A stretch of DNA of 64,000 nt. It comes from Saccharothrix carnea (GTDB taxonomy: Bacteria > Actinomycetota > Actinomycetes > Mycobacteriales > Pseudonocardiaceae). The stretch covers positions 62,001 through 126,000 of the forward strand of contig NZ_PYAX01000016.1 of assembly GCF_003014735.1 (NCBI RefSeq), in the 5' to 3' direction. The position numbers and the translations under genes were made by a program. The notes under the pieces are model-generated. The model did not search any database. It was not told the origin of the DNA and saw nothing but the letters and a program-made list of their open reading frames with translations. Position 1 is the stretch's first letter. Each line of letters opens with the position of its first letter. This document shows positions 8,585 through 16,800 of the stretch, piece by piece.

Positions 8585-9466
8585 ATGCGACAGCCCACGT
8601 CGAACCGCCAGGCGGACCGCCCGGCCTCGGACGTCATCGTGCTCACCGGGGCGACGTCCACCCAGGGCATCGCCAAGGGAGAGGGCACCACCTTCTACTG
8701 CGGCGACCTGTTCCGCGGCACGATCTACCGGGGTGACGTCGAGCGCGGGACCGTCGAGGTGTTCATCGACGTCCCGGACGGTCGGCTGGCCATGGGCATG
8801 TGGGCCGACCTCGACCACGGGTGGCTGTTCGTCGGCGGCGGCCTCGGCTGGGCGTACGTGTACGACCTCGACACCGGCGCGACCGTGGCCACCTACCAGC
8901 TCGGCGAGGTGGACGACCTGGCCTCGACCCTGGTCAACAAGGTCTTCGTGACCCGGCGGGGCGCGTACTTCAGCGACTCGTCGAGCCCGGTGCTGCACTT
9001 CGTGCCGATCAGCCCGGACGGCGGGCTCGGGCAGGCCGAGACCCTGCCGATCACCGGACCGGCAGCCGAGATCAGCGGCGAGTTCAACCTGAACGGGATC
9101 GTCGCGCCGGACGACGGCGAGCCGTTGATCATCTCGCACACGGCCAACGGCAAGCTCTACACCGTCGACCCGACGACCGGTGCCAGCCGGACGGTCGACG
9201 GTGTCGACGTGCCCAAGGCGGACGGGCTCGTGCTGGACGGACGGCAGCTGTGGGTGGTGCAGAACTGGGTCAACCAGGTGTCGCGGGTCCGGTTGAGCGA
9301 CGACCTGACGTCCGGGACGGTCGAAGGTGTCATCACCCACGACGCGTTCCAGTTCCCGACGACCGCCGTCCCGTTCGGCGACCGGCTGGCCATCGTCAAC
9401 GCCAAGGCAGACACCGGCGTCCCGCCGACCGCCGACGTCTACGAGGTCGTGATCGTCGACCGGTGA
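8585..9466 (+). CDS. SMP-30/gluconolactonase-like beta-propeller protein
   Basis: 293 residues from an ATG at 8585; no ribosome site is visible, so the message may be leaderless or start elsewhere. The repeated strand pattern (GDLFRGTIYRGDVERGTVEVF, NGKLYTVDPTTGASRTVDGV, DGLVLDGRQLWVVQNWVNQVSRV) is that of six-bladed SMP-30/gluconolactonase/strictosidine-synthase-type propellers. No signal peptide is evident. Such proteins are lactonases or ligand-binding scaffolds; here the activity is unknown. It is 22 bases ahead of the acyltransferase and downstream of the shared 44-bp element, which connects it to the PKS/NRPS locus. Confidence 0.7.
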   Translation: MRQPTSNRQADRPASDVIVLTGATSTQGIAKGEGTTFYCGDLFRGTIYRGDVERGTVEVFIDVPDGRLAMGMWADLDHGWLFVGGGLGWAYVYDLDTGATVATYQLGEVDDLASTLVNKVFVTRRGAYFSDSSSPVLHFVPISPDGGLGQAETLPITGPAAEISGEFNLNGIVAPDDGEPLIISHTANGKLYTVDPTTGASRTVDGVDVPKADGLVLDGRQLWVVQNWVNQVSRVRLSDDLTSGTVEGVITHDAFQFPTTAVPFGDRLAIVNAKADTGVPPTADVYEVVIVDR

Positions 9467-9488
9467 CCGACGTACGCGAGAGGCGGCC

Positions 9489-10679
9489 ATGAGCGCACAG
9501 CCGGGTCGGACCGCCGGCCCCGCCAAGACACACCTCCGGTCGCTGACCGGGATGCGGTTCTTCGCGGCGGCCGGTGTCTTCCTGTTCCACGGCGGCGCCG
9601 CCGTGCACGTGTTCGCCTCCGGCACCGCCCACCAGACCTACGGCGCGGCCTTCGGCCAGGCGGGCTGGTCCGCGGTCAGCTTCTTCTTCGTGCTCAGCGG
9701 TTTCGTGCTGACCTGGTCGGCCAGGCCGAACGACACCAAGGGCGCTTTCTGGCTGCGCCGGGTCGCGAAGGTCTGGCCCAACCACGTCGTCACGTTCGTC
9801 GCCGCCGCGCTGCTGATCACCCTGGTGGCCGGGCGGACGCTGAACGCGGCCGACGCGGTGCCGAACCTGTTCCTGGTGCACTCCTGGATACCCCGACCGA
9901 GCGCCGCGATGAGCGTCAACACCGTGTCGTGGTCGCTGGCCTGCGAAGCGCTGTTCTACCTCTGCTTCCCGCTGCTGCTGCCCCTGATCCGGCGAATCCG
10001 CCCGGAACGGCTGTGGGCGTGGGCGCTGGGTGTCGTGGGGCTGACGTTCCTCATCGCGCTGGCGGCGTACGCGCTGCCCGCCGAGCCGGCGTGGCCCGTG
10101 GCCACCGGGTCGTTGTGGCGCAACTGGTTCGTCTACCTGCTGCCCGTCTCGCGGCTGCCCGAGTTCGTGCTGGGCATCCTGCTCGCGCGCATCGTGCTGA
10201 CCGGCCGCAAGCTACCGCTCGGGTTCGGCGGCTCGGTCGCGCTGACCGTCGTCGCGTACGCGGTGGCGTCGCTGTTCCCCGGTGCGACGGTCACCATGGT
10301 GGCGGTGACCGTGCTGCCGCTCGGCCTGGTCATCGCCGCCGGGGCCGCTGCGGAATCGGAGGGCAGGCCGACGTTGTTGTCCGGGCGGACGATGGTGTGG
10401 CTGGGCGAGGTGTCCTTCGCCTTCTACATGTGCCACCTCCTGGTGCTCCGCTACGGCCTGCTCTGGCTCGCGCCGGGCACGCACCCCACCCCGGTCGCGC
10501 TCGGCCTGCTCACGCTCGCGTTCGTCGGCACGACCGCGCTCGCGTGGCTGATGTTCGTGCTGGTCGAGCGACCGATCACCAGGCGGGTGAGTTCCCACCT
10601 GCGCCGCCGCGCTGCCCGCACCGCGGGCGACGGACCCGCCCGTGCCGGTGCGACCGACCCGTCGCCCGCGGCTCCGTGA
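9489..10679 (+). CDS. Membrane acyltransferase 3 family protein (OafA/YrhL type)
   Basis: 396 residues with about ten hydrophobic helices. The N-terminus LRSLTGMRFFAAAGVFLFHGG matches the acyltransferase-3 signature (LxxLRaxA...v..fH) with the conserved histidine. SFFFVLSGFVLTWS and the downstream FWLRRVAKVWP segment are also characteristic. Members move acetyl or other acyl groups onto sugars, peptidoglycan, macrolides or lipids at the membrane. The position next to the PKS/NRPS operon suggests possible tailoring of the product. The C-terminal 30 residues are Arg/Ala-rich. It is followed by the convergent P450 gene. Confidence 0.85.
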   Translation: MSAQPGRTAGPAKTHLRSLTGMRFFAAAGVFLFHGGAAVHVFASGTAHQTYGAAFGQAGWSAVSFFFVLSGFVLTWSARPNDTKGAFWLRRVAKVWPNHVVTFVAAALLITLVAGRTLNAADAVPNLFLVHSWIPRPSAAMSVNTVSWSLACEALFYLCFPLLLPLIRRIRPERLWAWALGVVGLTFLIALAAYALPAEPAWPVATGSLWRNWFVYLLPVSRLPEFVLGILLARIVLTGRKLPLGFGGSVALTVVAYAVASLFPGATVTMVAVTVLPLGLVIAAGAAAESEGRPTLLSGRTMVWLGEVSFAFYMCHLLVLRYGLLWLAPGTHPTPVALGLLTLAFVGTTALAWLMFVLVERPITRRVSSHLRRRAARTAGDGPARAGATDPSPAAP

Positions 10680-10754
10680 ACGCGCCACCGGCGGCACCGC
10701 ACCGATCCTGCGTGGTGCGGCACCGACCGCGCGTGGAGCGGGTGGCTGGAGGGC

Positions 10755-11957
10755 TCATGCGGCTTGGACCTGCAAGGGCAGGGTGGCCAGAGCCCGGAGG
10801 TGGTTGTTGAAGCGCGGGCGCGGTGGGCCGACCAGCTCGAGCGAGCGCACCTGCCGGACCAGCGCGCTGAGCAGGCACTCCGCCTCCAGCCGGGCGATCG
10901 CCGCGCCGACGCAGGCGTGGATGCCCGTCCCGAAGGCCAGGTGGGCCGAGGCCCGCCGCCGGATGTCGAAGCGGTCGGGGGCGGCCCAGTGCCGGGGGTC
11001 GCGGTTGGCGGCACCCAGGAAGCACAGCACCTTCTCGTCGGCCGGGATCACCGCGTCGGCCAGCCGCACCTCGCGAGTGGTGGTGCGGAAGAACAGGGAG
11101 ATCGGCGGGTAGTACCGCAGGGCCTCCTCGAACGCCGGACGGACCAGCGCCGGGTCGTCCCGCAACGCCGCCCACTCGCCGTGGCAGGTGGCGAACAGGT
11201 ACAACGTCCAGGCGATCGCCTCGATGGTGGAGTCCAGGCCCGCCGAGATCACCGCGCGCACCAGCATGCCCGCCTCGTCCTCGGTGGCCTCACCGCGGTC
11301 GACGGCGGCGTAGAAGGCCGCGCCCAGCCCGCCGGGCGCCAGCGCACCGCGCTGACACTGCTCGGTGAACCACTCGTGCAGCGGCATGCCCAACGCCATC
11401 GCCTCCTGCGAGAGCCGGTTGCGCGGGCCGAACAGGTTGAACGCCATGTCCCCGTACCGGAGCAGCTTCTCGCCGCCGCCCGGGTCGAGCCCGACCGCGC
11501 CGGGGAACACCCGCAGCAAGTACGCCCGCGCCAGGTCGGCGACCCCGTCGAACCGCCCGCGCGCCACGACCGCGCCCACCAGCTCGTCGGCCTGCCGCTC
11601 GAACTCCGGCCGCAGGCCTTCCAGCGTGCGCGGCGACATCACCCGCGCGGTGATCCGCCGGGGCCGGGTGTGCGCCGGCGGATCGGCCTCCACCAGCAGG
11701 CTCGGTGGCCGCCACGGCTCCTCGCGCCGGAAGTTGGCGAGCCCCACCCCCGCGGCGGATCCGAACCGACCGTGGTCGCGCAACACCTCGTGCACTTCGG
11801 CGTAACGGCCGACCGCCCACACGCCGTAACGCTCCAGGAAGACCACCGGACCGGCGTCCCGAATGCGTTCGTGGAATGAGTCGGGGTCGCGCTGGAAATC
11901 CTCGGAGAACGGATCGACGTCCAGGACCGGAATACCGGTCGGCACGGCATGCCCCAT
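10755..11957 (-). CDS. Cytochrome P450
   Basis: 400 residues starting MGHAVPTGIPV. The I-helix oxygen-activation motif is SAGLDSTIEAI, the K-helix ExxR is EEALRYYPP, and the haem loop AFGTGIHACVG places the axial Cys at about residue 349. The length and soluble N-terminus fit the bacterial class that uses ferredoxin partners; no ferredoxin gene is nearby. It is divergent from the cysteine desulfurase/PKS operon over a 221-base gap that contains the second copy of the 44-bp element. It is therefore a probable tailoring oxidase of the pathway. Confidence 0.93.
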   Translation of the reverse strand: MGHAVPTGIPVLDVDPFSEDFQRDPDSFHERIRDAGPVVFLERYGVWAVGRYAEVHEVLRDHGRFGSAAGVGLANFRREEPWRPPSLLVEADPPAHTRPRRITARVMSPRTLEGLRPEFERQADELVGAVVARGRFDGVADLARAYLLRVFPGAVGLDPGGGEKLLRYGDMAFNLFGPRNRLSQEAMALGMPLHEWFTEQCQRGALAPGGLGAAFYAAVDRGEATEDEAGMLVRAVISAGLDSTIEAIAWTLYLFATCHGEWAALRDDPALVRPAFEEALRYYPPISLFFRTTTREVRLADAVIPADEKVLCFLGAANRDPRHWAAPDRFDIRRRASAHLAFGTGIHACVGAAIARLEAECLLSALVRQVRSLELVGPPRPRFNNHLRALATLPLQVQAA

Positions 11958-12015
11958 ACTCGCAGTGTCGGCTGCCCGCCGGACGCTGTCAACCGCGTGA
12001 GCTTTGCCGATGGGG

Positions 12016-12059
12016 CGAACTTTCGTGCGCACCATCGTCCGCACCTTCAGGGCTTGCCC
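12016..12059. promoter_or_regulatory. Shared 44-bp promoter element, copy 2
   Basis: Matches 8511-8554 at 34 of 44 positions with the same internal spacing. Here the inverted arms are reduced to GTGCG and CGCAC around the core ATCGTCCGCACC. It lies 59 bases upstream of the P450 start and about 120 bases upstream of the cysteine desulfurase start, so one regulator could control both directions. The orientation relative to the minus-strand gene is the same at both sites. Confidence 0.6.
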
Positions 12060-12178
12060 GCCCCCGGCGGACTCGGAATGTTTGTCCCTGAGTCCGGTGT
12101 CGCGACCAGAAAAATGGGAACGACGATTCCGTCGATAGTCGTGGATGCTTTTTCCTCTCTCCCGGTGAGGCGCAACTG

Positions 12179-13459
12179 ATGACAGCCGAGCGAACCGCCC
12201 CGGTCGAGCTCGCCCGCGAGGTGCGGGCCGACTTCCCGATCCTCGCGACCGACCTGGACGGCAAGCGGCCCGTGTACCTGGACAACGCGGCGACGACGCA
12301 CGTGCCGCGCCAGGTGCTCGACGCCGTGCACGCCTACTACAGCAACGACAACAGCAACGTCGGCCGTGGTGTGCACGCGCTCGGCATGCGGGCGACGGAG
12401 CGGTACCTGCGGGCACGCGAGCGCATCCGCGCCTTCCTGAACGCCGCCGCCGCGGAGGAGGTCGTGATCACCAAGAGCACGACCGAGGCGGTGAACCTGG
12501 TGGCGCAGGGCTTCGGCAGCCAGGTCGTGTCGGCCGGTGACGAAGTCCTGATCAGCGGGCTGGAGCACCACTCCAACCTGCTCCCGTGGCGGCGGCTGTG
12601 CGAGCGGACCGGTGCCGTGCTCAAGGTCGCGGCCGTGGACGAGCACGGCGAGCCGTCGCCGGACTCCTTCCGCGAGGCGATCACCGGACGGACGCGGCTG
12701 GTCGCGGTCGCCCACGTCTCCAACGTCCAGGGCACGGTGAGCCCCGTGCGCGAGATCGCCGCGGAGGCGCACGGTCGCGGCATCGTCGTGGTCGTGGACG
12801 GCGCCCAGGCCGTCGCGCACCGCAGCGTGGACGTGCGAGACCTCGACGCCGACTTCTACTGCTTCTCGGCGCACAAGATGTACGGCCCGCAGGGGATCGG
12901 CGTGCTGTACGGCAAGGCCGAGCACCTCGCGCGGCTGGAACCGGTGCTCGTCGGTGGCGGCATGGCGCCCCTCGCCTCGTACGACGGCCCGTCCCTGATC
13001 GCGCCGCCGCCGATGCGGTTCGAGGCGGGCTCGCCCAACGTCGCCGGCATGGTGGGCCTCGCGGCGGCGATGGACTACCTCGACGACCTCGGCCGGGACG
13101 CGGTCGGCGAGCACGACGCGGCGCTGGCCGCACGGGCGGTCGAAGGGCTCCGCGCCCTCGACGGCGTCACCGTGTACGGGGCACAGGCGCCGCGGGGCGG
13201 CATCGTCTCCTTCAACGTGGACGGCGTGCACCCGCACGACGTCGGCAGCCACCTGGACGCGTTCGGCATCGCCACCCGCACCGGCGTGCACTGCGCCTCT
13301 CCTTTCGTCGACAGCCTCGGGCTCGTCGGGTCCGTGCGCGCGTCGTTCGGTCTCTACAACACGGTGGCCGAGGTCGAGCTGCTCATCGATTCGGTGCGGA
13401 CCGCGGAAAAGGGCTTCTGGTCGAACAACCACCCGAACGAACGATTCCTCAAGTCCTGA
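12179..13459 (+). CDS. SufS-type cysteine desulfurase
   Basis: 426 residues, class V PLP aminotransferase fold. Seen: YLDNAATT near residue 38, LEHHSNLLPW with the PLP-stacking His near residue 130, the PLP lysine K233 in FSAHKMYGPQG, and the loop RTGVHCAS with the sulfur-accepting Cys near residue 372. All residues needed to take sulfur from L-cysteine as a persulfide are kept. There is no long disordered N-terminus of the kind that targets desulfurases into encapsulins. It is the first gene of the operon running to 29072, so it likely supplies sulfur to the PKS/NRPS product rather than to Fe-S assembly; no sufBCD/U neighbours exist. Confidence 0.88.
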   Translation: MTAERTAPVELAREVRADFPILATDLDGKRPVYLDNAATTHVPRQVLDAVHAYYSNDNSNVGRGVHALGMRATERYLRARERIRAFLNAAAAEEVVITKSTTEAVNLVAQGFGSQVVSAGDEVLISGLEHHSNLLPWRRLCERTGAVLKVAAVDEHGEPSPDSFREAITGRTRLVAVAHVSNVQGTVSPVREIAAEAHGRGIVVVVDGAQAVAHRSVDVRDLDADFYCFSAHKMYGPQGIGVLYGKAEHLARLEPVLVGGGMAPLASYDGPSLIAPPPMRFEAGSPNVAGMVGLAAAMDYLDDLGRDAVGEHDAALAARAVEGLRALDGVTVYGAQAPRGGIVSFNVDGVHPHDVGSHLDAFGIATRTGVHCASPFVDSLGLVGSVRASFGLYNTVAEVELLIDSVRTAEKGFWSNNHPNERFLKS

Positions 13460-13509
13460 CCCGGTGATTTCCGCGTGGGTCCGGCGGGATCGGAGAGAAA
13501 GGACGTGGT

Positions 13510-13779
13510 GTGGCCGGGATGCCCGTCGACCGGCGGCGGATCGAGGATTGGCTGATCGCCCGGATCGCGAGCCTGCAGGGGATCGATCCCGCGCAGGTCG
13601 AGGTGGACGAGTCGTTCATCGCCAACGGCCTCAGCTCGACGTCGAGCGTCGCGCTGATCGGCGATCTCGGGAAAGCACTCGGCGTCCCGCTGCCGGAAAC
13701 GCTGACTTGGGAATACCCCACCATCGCCGCGTTGGCCGAGCACGTCGCCCGAACAGGCGCGAGTCCGCACGACGACTGA
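13510..13779 (+). CDS. Discrete acyl carrier protein (ACP 1)
   Basis: 89 residues from a GTG at 13510 preceded by GGAGAGAAAGGA. It is a four-helix carrier protein: the phosphopantetheine site reads FIANGLSSTSSV, so the usual DSL is SST, with the attachment Ser retained. The helix II-III region LGKALGVPLPETLTWEYPTIAALAEHV is typical of PKS-type carriers. It sits 24 bases ahead of the PKS gene. It could carry the starter or a persulfide/thio-acyl intermediate; the second ACP of the operon is the more likely partner of the acyl-AMP ligase. Confidence 0.85.
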   Translation: MAGMPVDRRRIEDWLIARIASLQGIDPAQVEVDESFIANGLSSTSSVALIGDLGKALGVPLPETLTWEYPTIAALAEHVARTGASPHDD

Positions 13780-13803
13780 CGACCAGACAGGAGCGCGTGT
13801 CGC

Positions 13804-16800
13804 ATGGAGCCCATCGCGATCATCGGCGTGGGGTGCCGGTTCCCCGGTGCCGACGGCCCTGACGAGTTCTGGGACCTCCTGGTCAACGGGGTGGACGCGA
13901 TCAGCGAGGTGCCGCCCGACCGGTGGAACGTCGACGAGCTCTACGACGACGACCCCGCCACCCCCGGGAAGATGATCACCCGGTGGGGCGGTTTCGTGCG
14001 CGACGTCGACCGCTTCGACCGCGAGTTCTTCGGCATCTCACCGCGCGAGGCGAGCGCCATCGACCCGCAGCAGCGGCTGCTGCTGGAGGTCGCCTGGGAG
14101 GCGCTGGAGGACGCGGGCCAGGTGCCCACGGCGCTCGCCGGCACCGACACCGGCGTGTTCATCGGCATCAGCAGCTACGACTACGCCCTGTTGCAGGCAC
14201 CCCGCCTGGACGCCATCGACGCGTACTGGGGCACGGGCGTCGCCCTCAGCGTGGCGGCCAACCGGATCTCGTACCTGCTCGACCTGCGCGGCCCGAGCCT
14301 CGCCGTCGACACGGCCTGCTCGTCGTCCTTGGTGGCCCTGCACAACGCCTGCCAGAGCCTGTGGAACGGGCAGTCGCACCTCGCCATCGCCGGCGGCGTG
14401 AATTTGATCCTGTCGCCCGCCTTCGGGATCAACTTCACCAAGGCGGGCGTCATGGCCCCGGACGGGCGCTGCAAGACCTTCGACGCCTCCGCGGACGGCT
14501 ACGTCCGCGGTGAGGGCGCCGGAATCGTGGTGCTCAAGCCCTTGGAGCGCGCGCTCGCCGACCACGACCCGATTCGAGCGGTGATCCGTGGCGGCGCGGT
14601 CGGGCAGGACGGGCGCACGAACGGGCTGATGGCGCCGAACGGGCGGTCGCAGGAAGACCTGCTGCGCGTCGCGCACCGGCACGCGGGCGTCGCGGCGGCC
14701 GACATCGACTACGTCGAGGCGCACGGCACCGGAACGCTCCTCGGCGACATGATGGAGGCCCAGGCGCTGGGGCGCGTGGTCGGGCGCGACCGCCCGGCGG
14801 GGCGGCCGTGCGTCATCGGGTCGGTCAAGTCGAACATCGGCCACCTGGAGGCCGCGGCCGGTGTCGCGGGCGTGATCAAGACGGTGCTGATGCTGGAGCA
14901 CCGCGAGATCCCCGCGAGCCTGCACGTCGAGAACCCCAACCCGCGGATCGGCTTCGAGTCGCTGCGGCTGCGGGTCGCGCGCGCCCACGAGCCGTGGCCG
15001 CGGCACGACGGTCCGGTCCGGGCGGGGGTCAGCTCGTTCGGCTTCGGCGGTACCGGCGCGCACCTCGTGCTGGAAGAGGCGCCACCCGACCGTTCCAGCG
15101 GCCGTCGCGGTCGGTCGAACGCGGGCAGGGCCGTGCTGCTGCCCCTCTCCGCCCGGAGCCCCGAAGCGCTGCGGCAGGCCGCGGAACGGCACCTGCGCGT
15201 GCTCACCGACGAGAACGACCTGGCAGACCTGGCCTACACCGCCGGCAACCGACGCGCGCACCACCACCACCGCTTGGCGCTCGTCGCCGACACCCGTGAC
15301 GGTGCGGCGGACCGGCTGCGGGCCTTCCTGGCGGGCGAACCCAACCCCGGCGTGGTCTCCGGCGACGGCGGTCGGCGCCGGCAGCGGCGGTTGGCGTTCG
15401 TCTGCTCCGGGCAGGGACCGGTCTGGTGGCCGCTCGACCCGGCGCTGCGCGAGGAGCCCATGTTCCTCGCCGTGGTGGAGGAGTGCGACCGCCTGGTGCG
15501 GGCCGAGGCCGGTTGGTCGCTGCTGGAGCAGCTCTGGGCCGACGAGCGGACCTCACGCCTCGCCGAGCCCGACTTCTGCCAACCGGCGCTGTTCGCCGTC
15601 CAGGTCGCGTTGGCGAACCTGTGGCGGTCGTGGGGCGTCGTGCCGGACGCCGTGGTGGGCCACAGCATGGGCGAGGTGGCGGCGGCGCACCTGTCGGGCG
15701 CGCTCACCCTGGAGGACGCCGTGCGCGTCATCTGCCGGCGTGGCCGGGCGATCCGCACCGTCTCGGGGCAGGGCCGGATGGCCGTGGTCGAGCTCTCCGC
15801 GGCCGACGTCCAGGACGAGCTGTACGGCATGGGCACCCGCGTCTCGGTGGCCGCGCTCAACGCGCCGACGTCCACGGTGATCTCCGGTGACGTGGACGCC
15901 GTCGAGGAGGTCACCGCCCGGCTCCAGGCGAGGGGCGTCTTCTGCCGCATCCTGCAGTCGGTCGACTTCGCCTCGCACAGCCCCCAGATGGAACCCCTCA
16001 AGGACGAGCTCGCCGACTCCCTGGCCGGTCTGCGGCCCGCGCCACCGCGACTGCCGATGTACTCGACGGTGACGGGCAAGGTGGTCGACGGCGACGTTCT
16101 CGACGGCGCGTACTGGGCCGAGAACACCCGGACCCCGGTGCTCTTCGCCGCGGCGGTGGACGGCCTCCTCGACGACGGCCACGACGTGTTCGTGGAACTG
16201 TCGCCCCACCCCGGGCTGCTGCCGGTGATCGCGCAGAACGCCCAGGCCCGGGAGACCACGCTCGTGCCGTCGCTGCGCCGCGACGAACCACCGGCCGACG
16301 TCCTGCTCAAGTCGCTCGCCACGCTCTACACCACCGGCTTCGAGCCCGCCTGGACCGCGTTGCAGCCCGAGCCGCGGCGCCCGGTGCGGCTGCCGCGCTA
16401 CCCGTGGCAGCGCGAGCGCTGCTGGCTGCCCGCACTGGATGCGGCGCCGCGCGTGCCCGGCCGGACCGACGGCCACCCCCTGCTCGGGCACCACCTCCAG
16501 CTCGCCGACGCGGCCGGGAGCCACGTCTGGGAGAGCGATGTCGACGTGGCGGGGCAGGTGGTCCTGGACGACCACCGCGTCCAGGGTGTCGCCGCGCTCC
16601 CCGGAGCCGCGTGGCTGGAGATGGCGCGGACGGCGGCGGTACAGGTGTTCGGCGGCGGTTCCAGCGTGCTCACGTCGGTCGAGTTCCACCGCATGCTCGC
16701 GTTGGACGACGACGACACGGCCACGATCCAGCTACGTCTATCCACTGTGGACGGCGGTGGCGGAACCGTGCGGGCGTACGCACGTCCGGCGGACGGCACC

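Noticed and set aside
10690..10725. Convergent terminator between acyltransferase and P450 genes
   Set aside because: The GGCACCGCACC/GGTGCGGCACC arms contain mismatches in the stem and there is no supporting tract; too weak to list.
12179..13459. Encapsulin-targeted cysteine desulfurase (family 2A cargo)
   Set aside because: No disordered N-terminal targeting region, and the encapsulins in this window are 2B type and 34 kb away with a terpene synthase cargo.
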